A stretch of 26,251 bases of DNA from Planctomycetales bacterium (GTDB lineage Bacteria; Planctomycetota; Planctomycetia; Pirellulales; Thermoguttaceae): assembly GCA_007119795.1 (NCBI GenBank), contig SKOZ01000045.1, positions 1 to 26,251 of the forward strand, written 5' to 3'. Position 1 is the stretch's first letter. Each line of letters starts with the position of its first letter. The translations under genes and the position numbers were made by a program. This document shows positions 1 to 8,147 of this stretch, piece by piece. The notes under the pieces are model-generated. The model was not told the DNA's origin and ran no database searches. It saw only the letters and a program-made list of their open reading frames with translations.

Positions 1-61
1 CGCCGCCCGGGCGGCCGAGGCGGCCGCGCGCGATCGCGCCGCGGGCGAGGCGACACCGTAA
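1..61 (+). CDS. C-terminal end of a probable TPR-type protein (partial)
   Basis: Only the last 19 codons and the stop (TAA at 59-61) are in the window, read in the frame starting at base 2. The residues are almost all Ala, Arg, Glu and Asp, ending in GEATP. This matches the helical Ala/Arg-rich tails of the two complete TPR proteins in this array (positions 1819-3270 and 6747-8147), and the position immediately before a CRTAC1-like gene is the same. Codons end almost exclusively in G or C. A second frame in the same stretch ends at TGA 85-87 and cannot be fully excluded. The identity is inferred from context. Confidence 0.45.
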   Translation, partial: AARAAEAAARDRAAGEATP

Positions 62-83
62 TGACGCGGGAGGCGTTGGACGC

Positions 84-1778
84 GTGAGCGCAGGCTTGGT
101 AACGACCGCACGCCGGCCCCCTGCACGGCTCGCCCCGGCCGTCGTCCTCGCGGCGCTGCTCTGCGGCGCCGAGCTGCGCGGTGAGACGGCGATCCGCATG
201 ACCGACGTCACGGCGGAGTCGGGGATCGCCTTCCACCACCATCACGGCGGCGACGGCCAGGGGTACATCGTAGAAGGGGTTGTCGGCGGGATGGCCCTCT
301 TCGATTTCGACGGCGACGGCCTGATCGACGTCTATTTCCTCAACGGCGCCCCGCTCGAGGGGACCGTGGCCGAATCCGTTCCCCGCAACGCCCTCTACCG
401 CAACAACGGCGACGGCACCTTCGCCGACGTCACCGAACAGGCCGGCGTGGGCGATGCCGGGCACGGACTGGGCGTCACCGTGGGCGACTACAACAACAAC
501 GGCTTCCAGGACATCTACGTCAGCAACTTCGGCCCCAACGTCCTCTACCGCAACAACGGCGACGGGACGTTCACCGACGTGACGCAGGCGGCGGGCGTGG
601 GGAACGGGGACCTGGTGGGCGCCGGCGCGGCCTTCCTGGACGCCGACGGCGACGGCACGCTGGACCTCTTCGCCTCGAACTACATCGATTTCACCTACGA
701 GAACCACGTCCCCCTGCCCATGGGGCCGTTCTTCTTCCAGGCCAGCCCCCAGTACTACCGCCCCCTGCCCGACACCCTCTTCCGCAACAACGGCGACGGC
801 ACCTTCACCGACGTGAGCGAACCCTCAGGGATCGGCGCCGTGGCCGGCCCGGGGATGGGCGTGGTGGCCTTCGACTACAACGGCAACGGCCATACCGACA
901 TCTTCGTCTGCAACGACGGCGCGGCGAATTTCCTCTTCGAGAACGACGGCCAGGGCCACTTCCGGGAGGTGGCCATGTATGCGGGGTTGGCCTACGACTT
1001 CCTGGGCAGGAGCAATTCCAGCATGGGCGCCGACTGCGCCGACTACGACAACGACGGCCGCCTGGACCTGTTCATGACCAACTTCGCCTCGGAGATGCCG
1101 GTCCTCTACCGCAACCTGGGCGAGGGCTTCTTCATGGATTCCACGAACGCGGCCCGCGTCGACCAAGGCCTCTTTCCGCACGTCACCTGGGGGACCGGCT
1201 TCGCCGACTTCGACAACGACGGCCACCGCGACCTGTTCGTCGCCTGCGGGCACTTCGACCCCATCGAGCACGTCGACAGCCGCACGGCCTTCCGCGTCGC
1301 CAACTTCCTCTTGCGGAACGCCGGCGACGGCACCTTCGCGGACGTCTCCGCCCGGGCCGGCAGCGGCCTGGCGGTGGTGGAGAGCAGCCGCGGCGTGGGC
1401 CTGGACGACCTGACGAACGACGGGCGCGTGGACGCCGTCGTGCTCAACTCGAACGCCCCGCCGACGGTCATCCGCAACGAGACCGACTCCGGCAACCACT
1501 GGCTGCAGATCAACCTCCGGGGGGTGACGGCCAGCCGCGACGGCGTCGGCGCGCGCGTCACCGTGGTCGCCGGCGATCTCACCCAGGTGGCCGAGGTCCA
1601 CAGCGGCCGCGGCTACCAGAGCCACTACGGCTCGCGGCTCCACTTCGGCCTCGGCGACCGCGATCGGGTGGACCGCGTCGAGGTCGGCTGGATCGGCGGC
1701 GGCGCGGACGTCTATACCGGCCTGGCGACAAATCGTCGCCTGGTCTTGACGCAAGGAACGGGCGAGGCGGAAGATTGA
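84..1778 (+). CDS. Exported CRTAC1-like FG-GAP/VCBS repeat protein with ASPIC/UnbV domain (copy 1)
   Basis: A 564-residue protein with a GTG start; no in-frame ATG lies nearby, and residues 1-33 form a signal peptide with a basic start and Ala/Leu core. Residues about 40-430 hold repeated FG-GAP/VCBS blades with calcium-binding loops of the DFDGDGLID type and the blade motif LYRNNGDGTF. The C-terminal 110 residues form an ASPIC/UnbV (CRTAC1) domain: SRDGVGARVTV, VAEVHSGRGYQSH, then HFGLG. The predicted fold is an exported beta-propeller used for binding; no catalytic role can be assigned. It heads an array with three further paralogues (3290, 5003, 8144). Unlike them it has a run of four His (FHHHHGG) at the conserved FVHTDGG/FRHTDGG position near the N-terminus, and FDFDGDG in place of FDYDGDG. 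Function in the cell is unknown. Confidence 0.9.
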   Translation: MSAGLVTTARRPPARLAPAVVLAALLCGAELRGETAIRMTDVTAESGIAFHHHHGGDGQGYIVEGVVGGMALFDFDGDGLIDVYFLNGAPLEGTVAESVPRNALYRNNGDGTFADVTEQAGVGDAGHGLGVTVGDYNNNGFQDIYVSNFGPNVLYRNNGDGTFTDVTQAAGVGNGDLVGAGAAFLDADGDGTLDLFASNYIDFTYENHVPLPMGPFFFQASPQYYRPLPDTLFRNNGDGTFTDVSEPSGIGAVAGPGMGVVAFDYNGNGHTDIFVCNDGAANFLFENDGQGHFREVAMYAGLAYDFLGRSNSSMGADCADYDNDGRLDLFMTNFASEMPVLYRNLGEGFFMDSTNAARVDQGLFPHVTWGTGFADFDNDGHRDLFVACGHFDPIEHVDSRTAFRVANFLLRNAGDGTFADVSARAGSGLAVVESSRGVGLDDLTNDGRVDAVVLNSNAPPTVIRNETDSGNHWLQINLRGVTASRDGVGARVTVVAGDLTQVAEVHSGRGYQSHYGSRLHFGLGDRDRVDRVEVGWIGGGADVYTGLATNRRLVLTQGTGEAED

Positions 1779-1818
1779 CGTTGGGGCCAACGCTGCTTCC
1801 TATGCCACAGGATCGATC

Positions 1819-3270
1819 ATGTCCAGCCGCAAACGCAACGGGAACCTCGCCCGCCGGGTGGTCGCGGAGGGGGAGACCGTCCGCGAGGGGGGCGGACGCC
1901 GCGTCCGTTATCTGCGGGTGGCGGCCGCGAGCGCGATCGTTGCGGCGGCGGTGGTCGCCGTCGCGGTCTGGCTGACTCCGCCGGAGGACGCCGTCTCGCG
2001 GTCATCTCCCCACCCCGGCTTACCCGCCGCGGCACCGCAGCCGGCGGTCAGCTTCTCCGCAACGCCGGCCGCAGCCACGGCCGAGGAGATGGAGCAGGAG
2101 GTGATCGCAACCGCCGAAGCCCTGCAGGCGCACTTCCCCGATCTTCCCGAGGCCCTCCACGTGGCGGCCGGCGTCTATGCCGATCTCCGCCAGACCGGCA
2201 GGGCCGAGGAGATCTGGAGGCGGTGCCTGGCCCTGGCCCCGACTCGCTTGGCGCCGCGTGTGGGCCTGGCGATCACGCTCCTGGAGCGCGGCGACGACGA
2301 GGCTGCCATGGAGATCCTCGAATCCGCCCTGGCCGAGGGGCAGTCGTCTCCCGAGCTCTACTATTACCTGGCAGCGGCCCTTACCAAGCGGGGGCGTGCC
2401 GAGGAGGCCGAAGAGGTGCTCCGCAAGGGGCTCGCGGAGTACGAGACCATCGCCGACAACTGGCGGCTCCTGGGGCAGACGCAGCTCCAGCTCGACCGCT
2501 TCGCCGAGGCGGAGGAGAGCCTGCTGCGGGCCTTGGACTTGGGGAGAGAGTCGTGGGAGCTCTTCTTCGCCCTGGCTACCGTCTCCGCGCGTCTGGGCAA
2601 AGACGACGAGGCGGCCTACTACCGCGAGCGGTTCCGTGAGCTGCGGGCCGTTCTTCCCGAGGAAGCGGACCGGCCCTACCAGGAGGCCTACGAGGCCGCC
2701 ATGCGGCGGAACGTCGTAGACAGCCTGAGCAAGGCGGGGGCGGTCTTTGCCCGGCAGGGAGACGTCGCCGAGGCGGAGCGGCTCCTGCTGCGCGCTGCGG
2801 ACCTCGATCCCGAGAATGCTCCCATCTTGAGGGAGCTGGCGAGGATGTACCTGGGGCTGGACCGCCCGGCCGACGCCTGGGCCGTCCATCGCCGGCTCGT
2901 CGAGCTCGATCCGCCCAACTTCATCGACTGCATCAACCTGGCGAAGGTGGCCGAGGATCTCGGCGACCTGGAGACGGTCGAATCGGCCTTCCAGCAGGCA
3001 ATGGACCTCCGTCCCGACGTCGCCCTTCCCTACCTGGGCCTGGCCCAGCTTCACTTGCGGAAGGGGCGGTTCGAGCGGGCACGGTGGTTTGCCGAGGGGG
3101 CGGTCCGCCGCGAGCCGAGCCTTCACGCTTATGCCGCGCTGGCCGCGGCCTGCCAACAGCTCGGCGACGCCGACGCGGCCGACGCCGCGCGCGAGGCCGC
3201 CCGCACGCTCGCTGCCCGCCAAATGCCTCTGGACCGGATCGACTCGCCCTCTGCCCCACCTCGAAGATAG
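1819..3270 (+). CDS. Membrane-anchored TPR protein (copy A)
   Basis: 483 residues. The ATG is preceded by AGGA about 7 bases upstream. A basic N-terminus (residues 1-33) leads into one hydrophobic segment at about 34-52, so the predicted topology is an inside N-terminus with the remainder periplasmic. After an Ala/Pro-rich linker, residues about 90-470 are tetratricopeptide-type helical repeats, seen as repeated patterns such as GRAEEIWRRCLALAP, GRAEEAEEVLRKGLAEY and RFAEAEESLLRALDLG. TPR arrays bind proteins; no enzymatic motif is visible. It starts 40 bases after copy 1 of the CRTAC1-like genes and ends 19 bases before copy 2, consistent with co-transcription. It is a paralogue of the protein at 6747-8147. 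It probably scaffolds or helps assemble the exported beta-propeller proteins, which is inference from neighbourhood and from the natural fusion at 11412. Confidence 0.88.
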   Translation: MSSRKRNGNLARRVVAEGETVREGGGRRVRYLRVAAASAIVAAAVVAVAVWLTPPEDAVSRSSPHPGLPAAAPQPAVSFSATPAAATAEEMEQEVIATAEALQAHFPDLPEALHVAAGVYADLRQTGRAEEIWRRCLALAPTRLAPRVGLAITLLERGDDEAAMEILESALAEGQSSPELYYYLAAALTKRGRAEEAEEVLRKGLAEYETIADNWRLLGQTQLQLDRFAEAEESLLRALDLGRESWELFFALATVSARLGKDDEAAYYRERFRELRAVLPEEADRPYQEAYEAAMRRNVVDSLSKAGAVFARQGDVAEAERLLLRAADLDPENAPILRELARMYLGLDRPADAWAVHRRLVELDPPNFIDCINLAKVAEDLGDLETVESAFQQAMDLRPDVALPYLGLAQLHLRKGRFERARWFAEGAVRREPSLHAYAALAAACQQLGDADAADAAREAARTLAARQMPLDRIDSPSAPPRR

Positions 3271-3289
3271 ACTCCTGGGGACCGTCCGC

Positions 3290-4975
3290 ATGAACGTCGC
3301 TCGTCGAGTCGCGCAGGGCTGCTCCGTGCTGTTCTTCTCTTTCTGGGCCGCTACGGCGGCAGAGGCGGCGGAACCGGCTGCGGTGCGGCTGGTCGACGCC
3401 ACCGACCGCTCGGGGGTTCGCTTCGTCCACACCGACGGCGGCAGCGGCCAGGAGTATATCGTCGAGTTCGTCGTCGCCGGATTGGCGCTCTTCGACTACG
3501 ACGGCGACGGCCTCATCGACATCTACCTCCTCAACGGCGCCCCACTCAAGGGGACCGTTGTCGATACGCCCCCGCGGAACGCCCTCTACCGGAACAACGG
3601 CGACGGCACCTTCACCGACGTGACGGAGCAGGCCGGGGTGGGCGATCTCGGCTACGGCCTGGGCGTCACCGCCGCCGACTTCAACAACAACGGCCACCAG
3701 GACCTGTTCGTCAACAACTTCGGCCCCAACGTGCTGTACCGCAACAACGGCGACGGCACCTTCACCGATATAACCCACCAGGCGGGGACCGGCGGCGGCG
3801 ATCTGGTGGGTGCGGGCGCCGCCTTCCTGGACATCGACGGCAACGGCCTGCTGGACCTCTACGTGGCCAACTACGTCGATTTCACCTATGAAAACAACGT
3901 CTCCGGCATGCTCAGCCGCTACCGCTTCTATGCCGGTCCCCAGGACTACCGCCCCGTACCCGACATCCTCTACCGCAACAACGGCGACGGCACCTTCACC
4001 GATATCAGCGTCTCCTCGGGCATCGCCGCCGTGGCCGGGGCGGGGATGGGAATGGTCTCATTCGACCATAACGACAACGGGCACACCGACATCTTCGTCT
4101 GCAACGACAAAGGGGCCAACTTCCTCTTCCGCAACGACGGCACGGGCCGCTTTCAGGAAGTGGGGCTGATCGCCGGCCTCGCCTACGACGTCACCGGCGC
4201 CGCCAACGGGAGCATGGGCGCCGACTGCGGCGATTTCGACAACGACGGCCTGCTGGACCTGTTCATGACCGATTTCCAGGCGGAGATGCCGGTCCTCTAT
4301 CGCAACCTCGGCGGCGGCTTCTTCGAAGACGTCACCCGCCGCGCGGGGGCCGGGCGCAGCGCCTTCCCGCACGTCAACTGGGGGGTCGGCTTCGTGGACT
4401 TCGCCAACGACGGCCGGCGCGACATCTTCATCGCCCACGGCCACCTGCTGGAGAACATCGAGGAAATCGATCCCCGCGCCTCCTACCGCGTGCCCAATAC
4501 GCTGTTGCTGAACACCGGCGACGGCCGCTTCGCCGACGTCTCCGACCGCTCCGGCAGCGGCCTTAAGGTGGTCGAGTGCAGCAAGGGCGCGGGCTTCGAC
4601 GACTTGACGAACGACGGCCGGATCGACGCGGTGATCCTCAACGCCAACAGCCGCCCCACCATCCTCCGCAACGAATCGGATACCGGCAACCGTTGGCTGC
4701 AGCTCCGCCTCCGCGGCGTCACCGCCAGCCGCGACGGCGTGGGGGCCAAGGTCACCGTCGCCGCCGGCGACCTCACCCAGGTGGCCGAGGTCCACAGCGG
4801 CCGCGGCTACCAGAGCCATTACGGCACGCGGCTCCACTTCGGTCTCGGCCGGCGCGAGCGGGTGGACCAGGTGGCGGTCCGCTGGATCGGCGGCGGCACC
4901 GAAGTCTTCTACGACCTTCCCGTAAATCAGAAGCTGGTTCTTACGCAGGGGACCGGCGCGCCCGCCGCCCCCTGA
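3290..4975 (+). CDS. Exported CRTAC1-like FG-GAP/VCBS repeat protein with ASPIC/UnbV domain (copy 2)
   Basis: 561 residues from the ATG at 3290. The frame is open further upstream, but the upstream codons overlap the TPR gene and encode basic, low-complexity sequence, while a signal peptide (MNVARRVAQG, then a Leu/Phe/Ala core to about residue 27) begins exactly at 3290. The mature part starts with the family pattern VRLVDATDRSGVRFVHTDGG, followed by EYIVEFVVAG and FDYDGDG, then VCBS blades with LYRNNGDGTFTDVT and calcium loops such as DFDNDGLLDLFMTD. The ASPIC/UnbV domain fills the last 110 residues (SRDGVGAKVTV, VHSGRGYQSHYG). Copy 3 follows directly after 27 bases with no TPR gene between them. 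Likely a periplasmic or surface binding propeller; ligand unknown. Confidence 0.9.
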   Translation: MNVARRVAQGCSVLFFSFWAATAAEAAEPAAVRLVDATDRSGVRFVHTDGGSGQEYIVEFVVAGLALFDYDGDGLIDIYLLNGAPLKGTVVDTPPRNALYRNNGDGTFTDVTEQAGVGDLGYGLGVTAADFNNNGHQDLFVNNFGPNVLYRNNGDGTFTDITHQAGTGGGDLVGAGAAFLDIDGNGLLDLYVANYVDFTYENNVSGMLSRYRFYAGPQDYRPVPDILYRNNGDGTFTDISVSSGIAAVAGAGMGMVSFDHNDNGHTDIFVCNDKGANFLFRNDGTGRFQEVGLIAGLAYDVTGAANGSMGADCGDFDNDGLLDLFMTDFQAEMPVLYRNLGGGFFEDVTRRAGAGRSAFPHVNWGVGFVDFANDGRRDIFIAHGHLLENIEEIDPRASYRVPNTLLLNTGDGRFADVSDRSGSGLKVVECSKGAGFDDLTNDGRIDAVILNANSRPTILRNESDTGNRWLQLRLRGVTASRDGVGAKVTVAAGDLTQVAEVHSGRGYQSHYGTRLHFGLGRRERVDQVAVRWIGGGTEVFYDLPVNQKLVLTQGTGAPAAP

Positions 4976-5002
4976 ACGCCCTGCGGCCCCCTCCCGAGAC
5001 CC

Positions 5003-6673
5003 ATGCCCCACAGCGCCTTCGCCTGGATCGGCACGACCGCCCTGCTCGCCCTCGCCGGGATGGCCTCGGCCGAGCCCCTCGCGGTGCACCTGGTCGACGC
5101 CACCGATCGGTCGGGCGTCGGCTTCCGCCATACCGACGGCGGCAGCGGCGCGCAGTACATCGCCGAGTTCATGACCGGCGGGCTGGCGCTCTTCGACTAC
5201 GACGGCGACGGGCTCGTCGACGTCTACCTCCTCAACGGCGCGCCGCTCGAGGGGACGGTTGCGGACACCCCCCCGCAGAACGCCCTCTACCGCAACAACG
5301 GCGACGGCACCTTCACCGACGTCACCGAAGCGGCCGGCGTGGGCGATCGCGGCTTCGGCCTGGGGGTGACCGTGGGCGACTTCAACAACAACGGCCACCA
5401 GGACCTGTTCATCAACAACTTCGGCCCCAACGTCCTGTACCGCAACAACGGCGACGGCACCTTCACCGACGTGACGCACCGGGCGGGGGTCGACGGCGGC
5501 GGGCAATTCGGCGCAGGCGCCTGCTTCCTCGACGCCGCGGGCGACGGCAACCTCGACCTCTTCGTGGCCAACTACCTCGACTTCACCTACCAGCGGCACG
5601 CGGAGCGGATGCCGTTCTCCTACCCCTATCCTCCCGGCCCCCAGGACTACCCCCCCGTGCCCGACACGCTGTACCGCAACAACGGCGACGGCACGTTCAC
5701 GGACGTCAGTGCCTCCTCGGGCATCGCCGCCGCGGCCGGAACGAGCATGGGTGTGATCTGCTTCGACCACAACGGCGACGGCCGCAGCGACATCTTCGTC
5801 TGCAACGACGCCATGCCCAATTTCCTCTTCCGCAACGAAGGGGACGGGACCTTCCGGGAAGTGGGGCTCCCCACCGGTCTGGCCCACAATGCCTTCGGCA
5901 GCGACAACGGCAGCATGGGCGCCGACTGCGCCGACTTCGACAACGACGGGCTGCTCGACCTCTTCATGACGAACTACACCGGCGAGACCCCCGTCTTGTA
6001 CCGCAACCTGGGCGGGGGGCTCTTCGCCGACGTCGCCAACCGGGCGGGAATCGCCGGCAGCGTGGTGCCACCGACGAAATGGGGCGTCGGCTTCGTGGAC
6101 TTCGCCAACGACGGCCGCCAGGACGTATTCATCGCCTGCGGCCACTTCCTCCGGAACATCCACGAGATCGACGACCGCACCGCCTACCACGTGCCCAACA
6201 TCCTCCTCTGGAACGCCGGCGGGGGGAGGTACCTCGACGTCTCCGACCGCTGCGGCGGCGGCCTGGCGGTCGTGGAGAGCAGCCGCGGGACCGGATTCGA
6301 CGATCTGACGAACAACGGCCTCGTCGACGTGGTGATCCTCAACGCCAACAGCCGCCCCACGATCCTCCGCAACGCATCCGGGGGCGGCCACCATTGGCTG
6401 CAGATCCGCCTCCGCGGGGTAACGAGCAATCGAGACGGCGTGGGTGCCCGCGTCACCGTGACCGCCGGGGACCTCGTCCAGGTGGCCGAAGTCCACAGCG
6501 GCCGCGGCTACCAGAGCCACCACGGCACACGGCTCTACATCGGCCTTCGAGACCGCGACCACGTCGACCGCGTCGAGATCCGCTGGCCCGGCGGCGAGAC
6601 CGAGGTCTTCACCGACCTGGCCGCCGACCGGCGTGTGGTCTTGACCGAGGGAAGGGCCGCCTCCGAGAATTGA
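5003..6673 (+). CDS. Exported CRTAC1-like FG-GAP/VCBS repeat protein with ASPIC/UnbV domain (copy 3)
   Basis: 556 residues. The start is set by a signal peptide ending near MASAEP (about residue 24), after which the family block VHLVDATDRSGVGFRHTDGG begins. Blades contain FDYDGDGLVDVY, FNNNGHQDLFINNFGPN and LYRNNGDGTFTDV. The C-terminal ASPIC/UnbV domain shows NRDGVGARVTVTAGD and VHSGRGYQSHHG and ends in RWPGGETEVF. It is closest in layout to copy 2 and sits 27 bases behind it, so this pair looks like a tandem duplication that did not bring along a TPR gene. A 73-base spacer separates it from the next TPR gene. The signal peptide places it outside the cytoplasm. No catalytic residues are recognised. 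Confidence 0.9.
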   Translation: MPHSAFAWIGTTALLALAGMASAEPLAVHLVDATDRSGVGFRHTDGGSGAQYIAEFMTGGLALFDYDGDGLVDVYLLNGAPLEGTVADTPPQNALYRNNGDGTFTDVTEAAGVGDRGFGLGVTVGDFNNNGHQDLFINNFGPNVLYRNNGDGTFTDVTHRAGVDGGGQFGAGACFLDAAGDGNLDLFVANYLDFTYQRHAERMPFSYPYPPGPQDYPPVPDTLYRNNGDGTFTDVSASSGIAAAAGTSMGVICFDHNGDGRSDIFVCNDAMPNFLFRNEGDGTFREVGLPTGLAHNAFGSDNGSMGADCADFDNDGLLDLFMTNYTGETPVLYRNLGGGLFADVANRAGIAGSVVPPTKWGVGFVDFANDGRQDVFIACGHFLRNIHEIDDRTAYHVPNILLWNAGGGRYLDVSDRCGGGLAVVESSRGTGFDDLTNNGLVDVVILNANSRPTILRNASGGGHHWLQIRLRGVTSNRDGVGARVTVTAGDLVQVAEVHSGRGYQSHHGTRLYIGLRDRDHVDRVEIRWPGGETEVFTDLAADRRVVLTEGRAASEN

Positions 6674-6746
6674 CGGGATAGCCTCGGCGCCGCCAGCGGT
6701 TGCCGGGCACGACGCACGCGAAACCTTCATCGCTTAGCCGACCATC

Positions 6747-8147
6747 GTGAACCACCAGCCCGCCGAGAGCGACGTCCGCCGCGCCCCCCGGGGCCCGTTT
6801 GCGGAGGAAATGGCCTCTGCGCGCGGGAGGCGCTTTGCGATCTGGACCGCACTCGCGGCCGCCCTCGGCATCCCCTTCTTCCTCTGGGCCGTGTTCGCCC
6901 CGGGCGGCGCCGCCCCAACTCCGCAGCGCGCCCCGGCCGCCCCCACCGTGGAACTCCCTTCCACGCCCGCGGCAGTGACCGCCGAGGCGCTCCAGGGAGA
7001 GCTGGAGCAACTGGCCGAGGACCTCCGCACCCGCTTCGCAGACGCGCCGCAGGCCCTGCACGTGGCAGCGGTGATCCACTTCGATCTACTCCAGCCTACC
7101 GAGGCGGAAGCGGCCTGGCGCGCCTGCCTGCAGGCGGCCCCCAACCACCTGGGGGCCCTTCTCGGGCTGGGCGTGCTGGCCACGGAGCGGGGCGAGGACG
7201 AGGCTGCCGTCGAACGCCTCCGCAGCGCCCTTGCCCTGGAGAGCGCCCCCCCTTCGGTCTACCACCGCCTCGCCGTGGCCCTGACCCAGTTGGGCCGCCT
7301 CGAAGAAGCTCGCGGCGTGCTGGGCGAAGGGGTGGAAGTCTACCCCACGGCCCCGGAGATCTGGCTCGTCCTCGGCCAGACGCAGATCCAACTGGAGCGG
7401 TACGCGGAGGCGGAAGCGAGCCTCCGGCAGGCGGTGGCGCTGGCCCCGGCGTTGGCCGATGCCCATTACTCGCTGGCCGCCGCCTGCGCCCGGCAGGGCA
7501 AGGACGATGAGGCGGAGGCCCATCGGCGCCGCTTCCGCCGCTTGCGCGGCGGCGGCCCACCCCCCGGCGACGACTTCGAGACGGCCCACCTGAACTCCCT
7601 GCGGCGGATCGCGTTGAGCCGTTACGAGGAGGCGGCCGCAGTCTACTCGGGGATCGGGGACACCGCGGCAGCCGAGGCCCTCCTCCTTCGGACCGTAGCC
7701 CTCTTCCCGGAACTGCCCGTGGGCTACCGGCCCCTGGGCACCCTCTACCGCGAGCTGGGAAGGACCGCCGACGCCCAGCTCGTCTATCGCCGCCTCGTTG
7801 AGGTGGAACCCGATCATCTGGCGCACTACGTCCACCTGGCTACCACCTCCGCCGAGCTGGGCGACTCGGAGACGGCAGAGACCGGCTACCGCACCGTGCT
7901 CGCCGCGCGGCCCGACGCCGCCTTCGCCTATGCCGGGCTTGCCAGGATCTGCCTGGAAGAGGGCAGGCTGCCGGAAGCCCGCTGGCTGGCGGAAGAGTCG
8001 CTCCGCTGGGAACCGACTGCCGAAGGCCACCTGCTTCTCGGCGAGATCCACGAGCGGTCCGGCGACCGCGCCGCCGCCCTGGCGGCCCGCGCCGAGGCGC
8101 AGCGGCTGGAGGTGGAGCCGCCGGCTCCTGCGGGGAACGCACCATGA
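6747..8147 (+). CDS. Membrane-anchored TPR protein (copy B)
   Basis: 466 residues from a GTG start; no in-frame ATG lies before the membrane segment. Residues 1-29 are polar and basic, residues about 30-50 (FAIWTALAAALGIPFFLWAV) form one transmembrane anchor, and a Pro/Ala linker follows. Residues about 80-460 are TPR-type repeats (for example GRLEEARGVLGEGVEVYP, YAEAEASLRQAVALAP). The protein parallels copy A block by block, including shared phrases such as QALHVAA/EALHVAA, LGQTQIQLERYAEAE/LGQTQLQLDRFAEAE and YRRLVEVEPDH/HRRLVELDPPN. Its stop codon overlaps the ATG of CRTAC1-like copy 4 (ATGA at 8144-8147), indicating translational coupling. Inferred role: periplasmic protein-interaction partner of the propeller proteins. 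Confidence 0.88.
   Translation: MNHQPAESDVRRAPRGPFAEEMASARGRRFAIWTALAAALGIPFFLWAVFAPGGAAPTPQRAPAAPTVELPSTPAAVTAEALQGELEQLAEDLRTRFADAPQALHVAAVIHFDLLQPTEAEAAWRACLQAAPNHLGALLGLGVLATERGEDEAAVERLRSALALESAPPSVYHRLAVALTQLGRLEEARGVLGEGVEVYPTAPEIWLVLGQTQIQLERYAEAEASLRQAVALAPALADAHYSLAAACARQGKDDEAEAHRRRFRRLRGGGPPPGDDFETAHLNSLRRIALSRYEEAAAVYSGIGDTAAAEALLLRTVALFPELPVGYRPLGTLYRELGRTADAQLVYRRLVEVEPDHLAHYVHLATTSAELGDSETAETGYRTVLAARPDAAFAYAGLARICLEEGRLPEARWLAEESLRWEPTAEGHLLLGEIHERSGDRAAALAARAEAQRLEVEPPAPAGNAP

Noticed and set aside
1779..1792. CGTTGGGGCCAACG palindrome after CRTAC1-like copy 1
   Set aside because: Very short stem and no T-tract; it is more likely chance in GC-rich DNA than a terminator within the operon.
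3089..3289. Longer N-terminus for CRTAC1-like copy 2
   Set aside because: It overlaps the TPR gene by 180 bases and would bury the signal peptide that begins at 3290.
390..5500. Regularly recurring GCAACAACGGCGACGG words that could suggest a CRISPR or minisatellite
   Set aside because: They are in frame, spaced like propeller blades and encode the conserved NNGDG loop; there are no unique spacers of constant length.
4576..6681. Long plus-strand frame overlapping copies 2 and 3
   Set aside because: Arg/Pro/Gln-rich out-of-frame translation of the repeat genes; no domain pattern and no signals.
4058..6730. Very long open frame on the minus strand opposite CRTAC1-like copies 2 and 3
   Set aside because: It is antisense to two clear paralogous genes, is built of Val/Ala/Glu/Asp/Gly-rich low-complexity sequence, and the same pattern appears opposite every copy, as expected from GC-rich codon bias.
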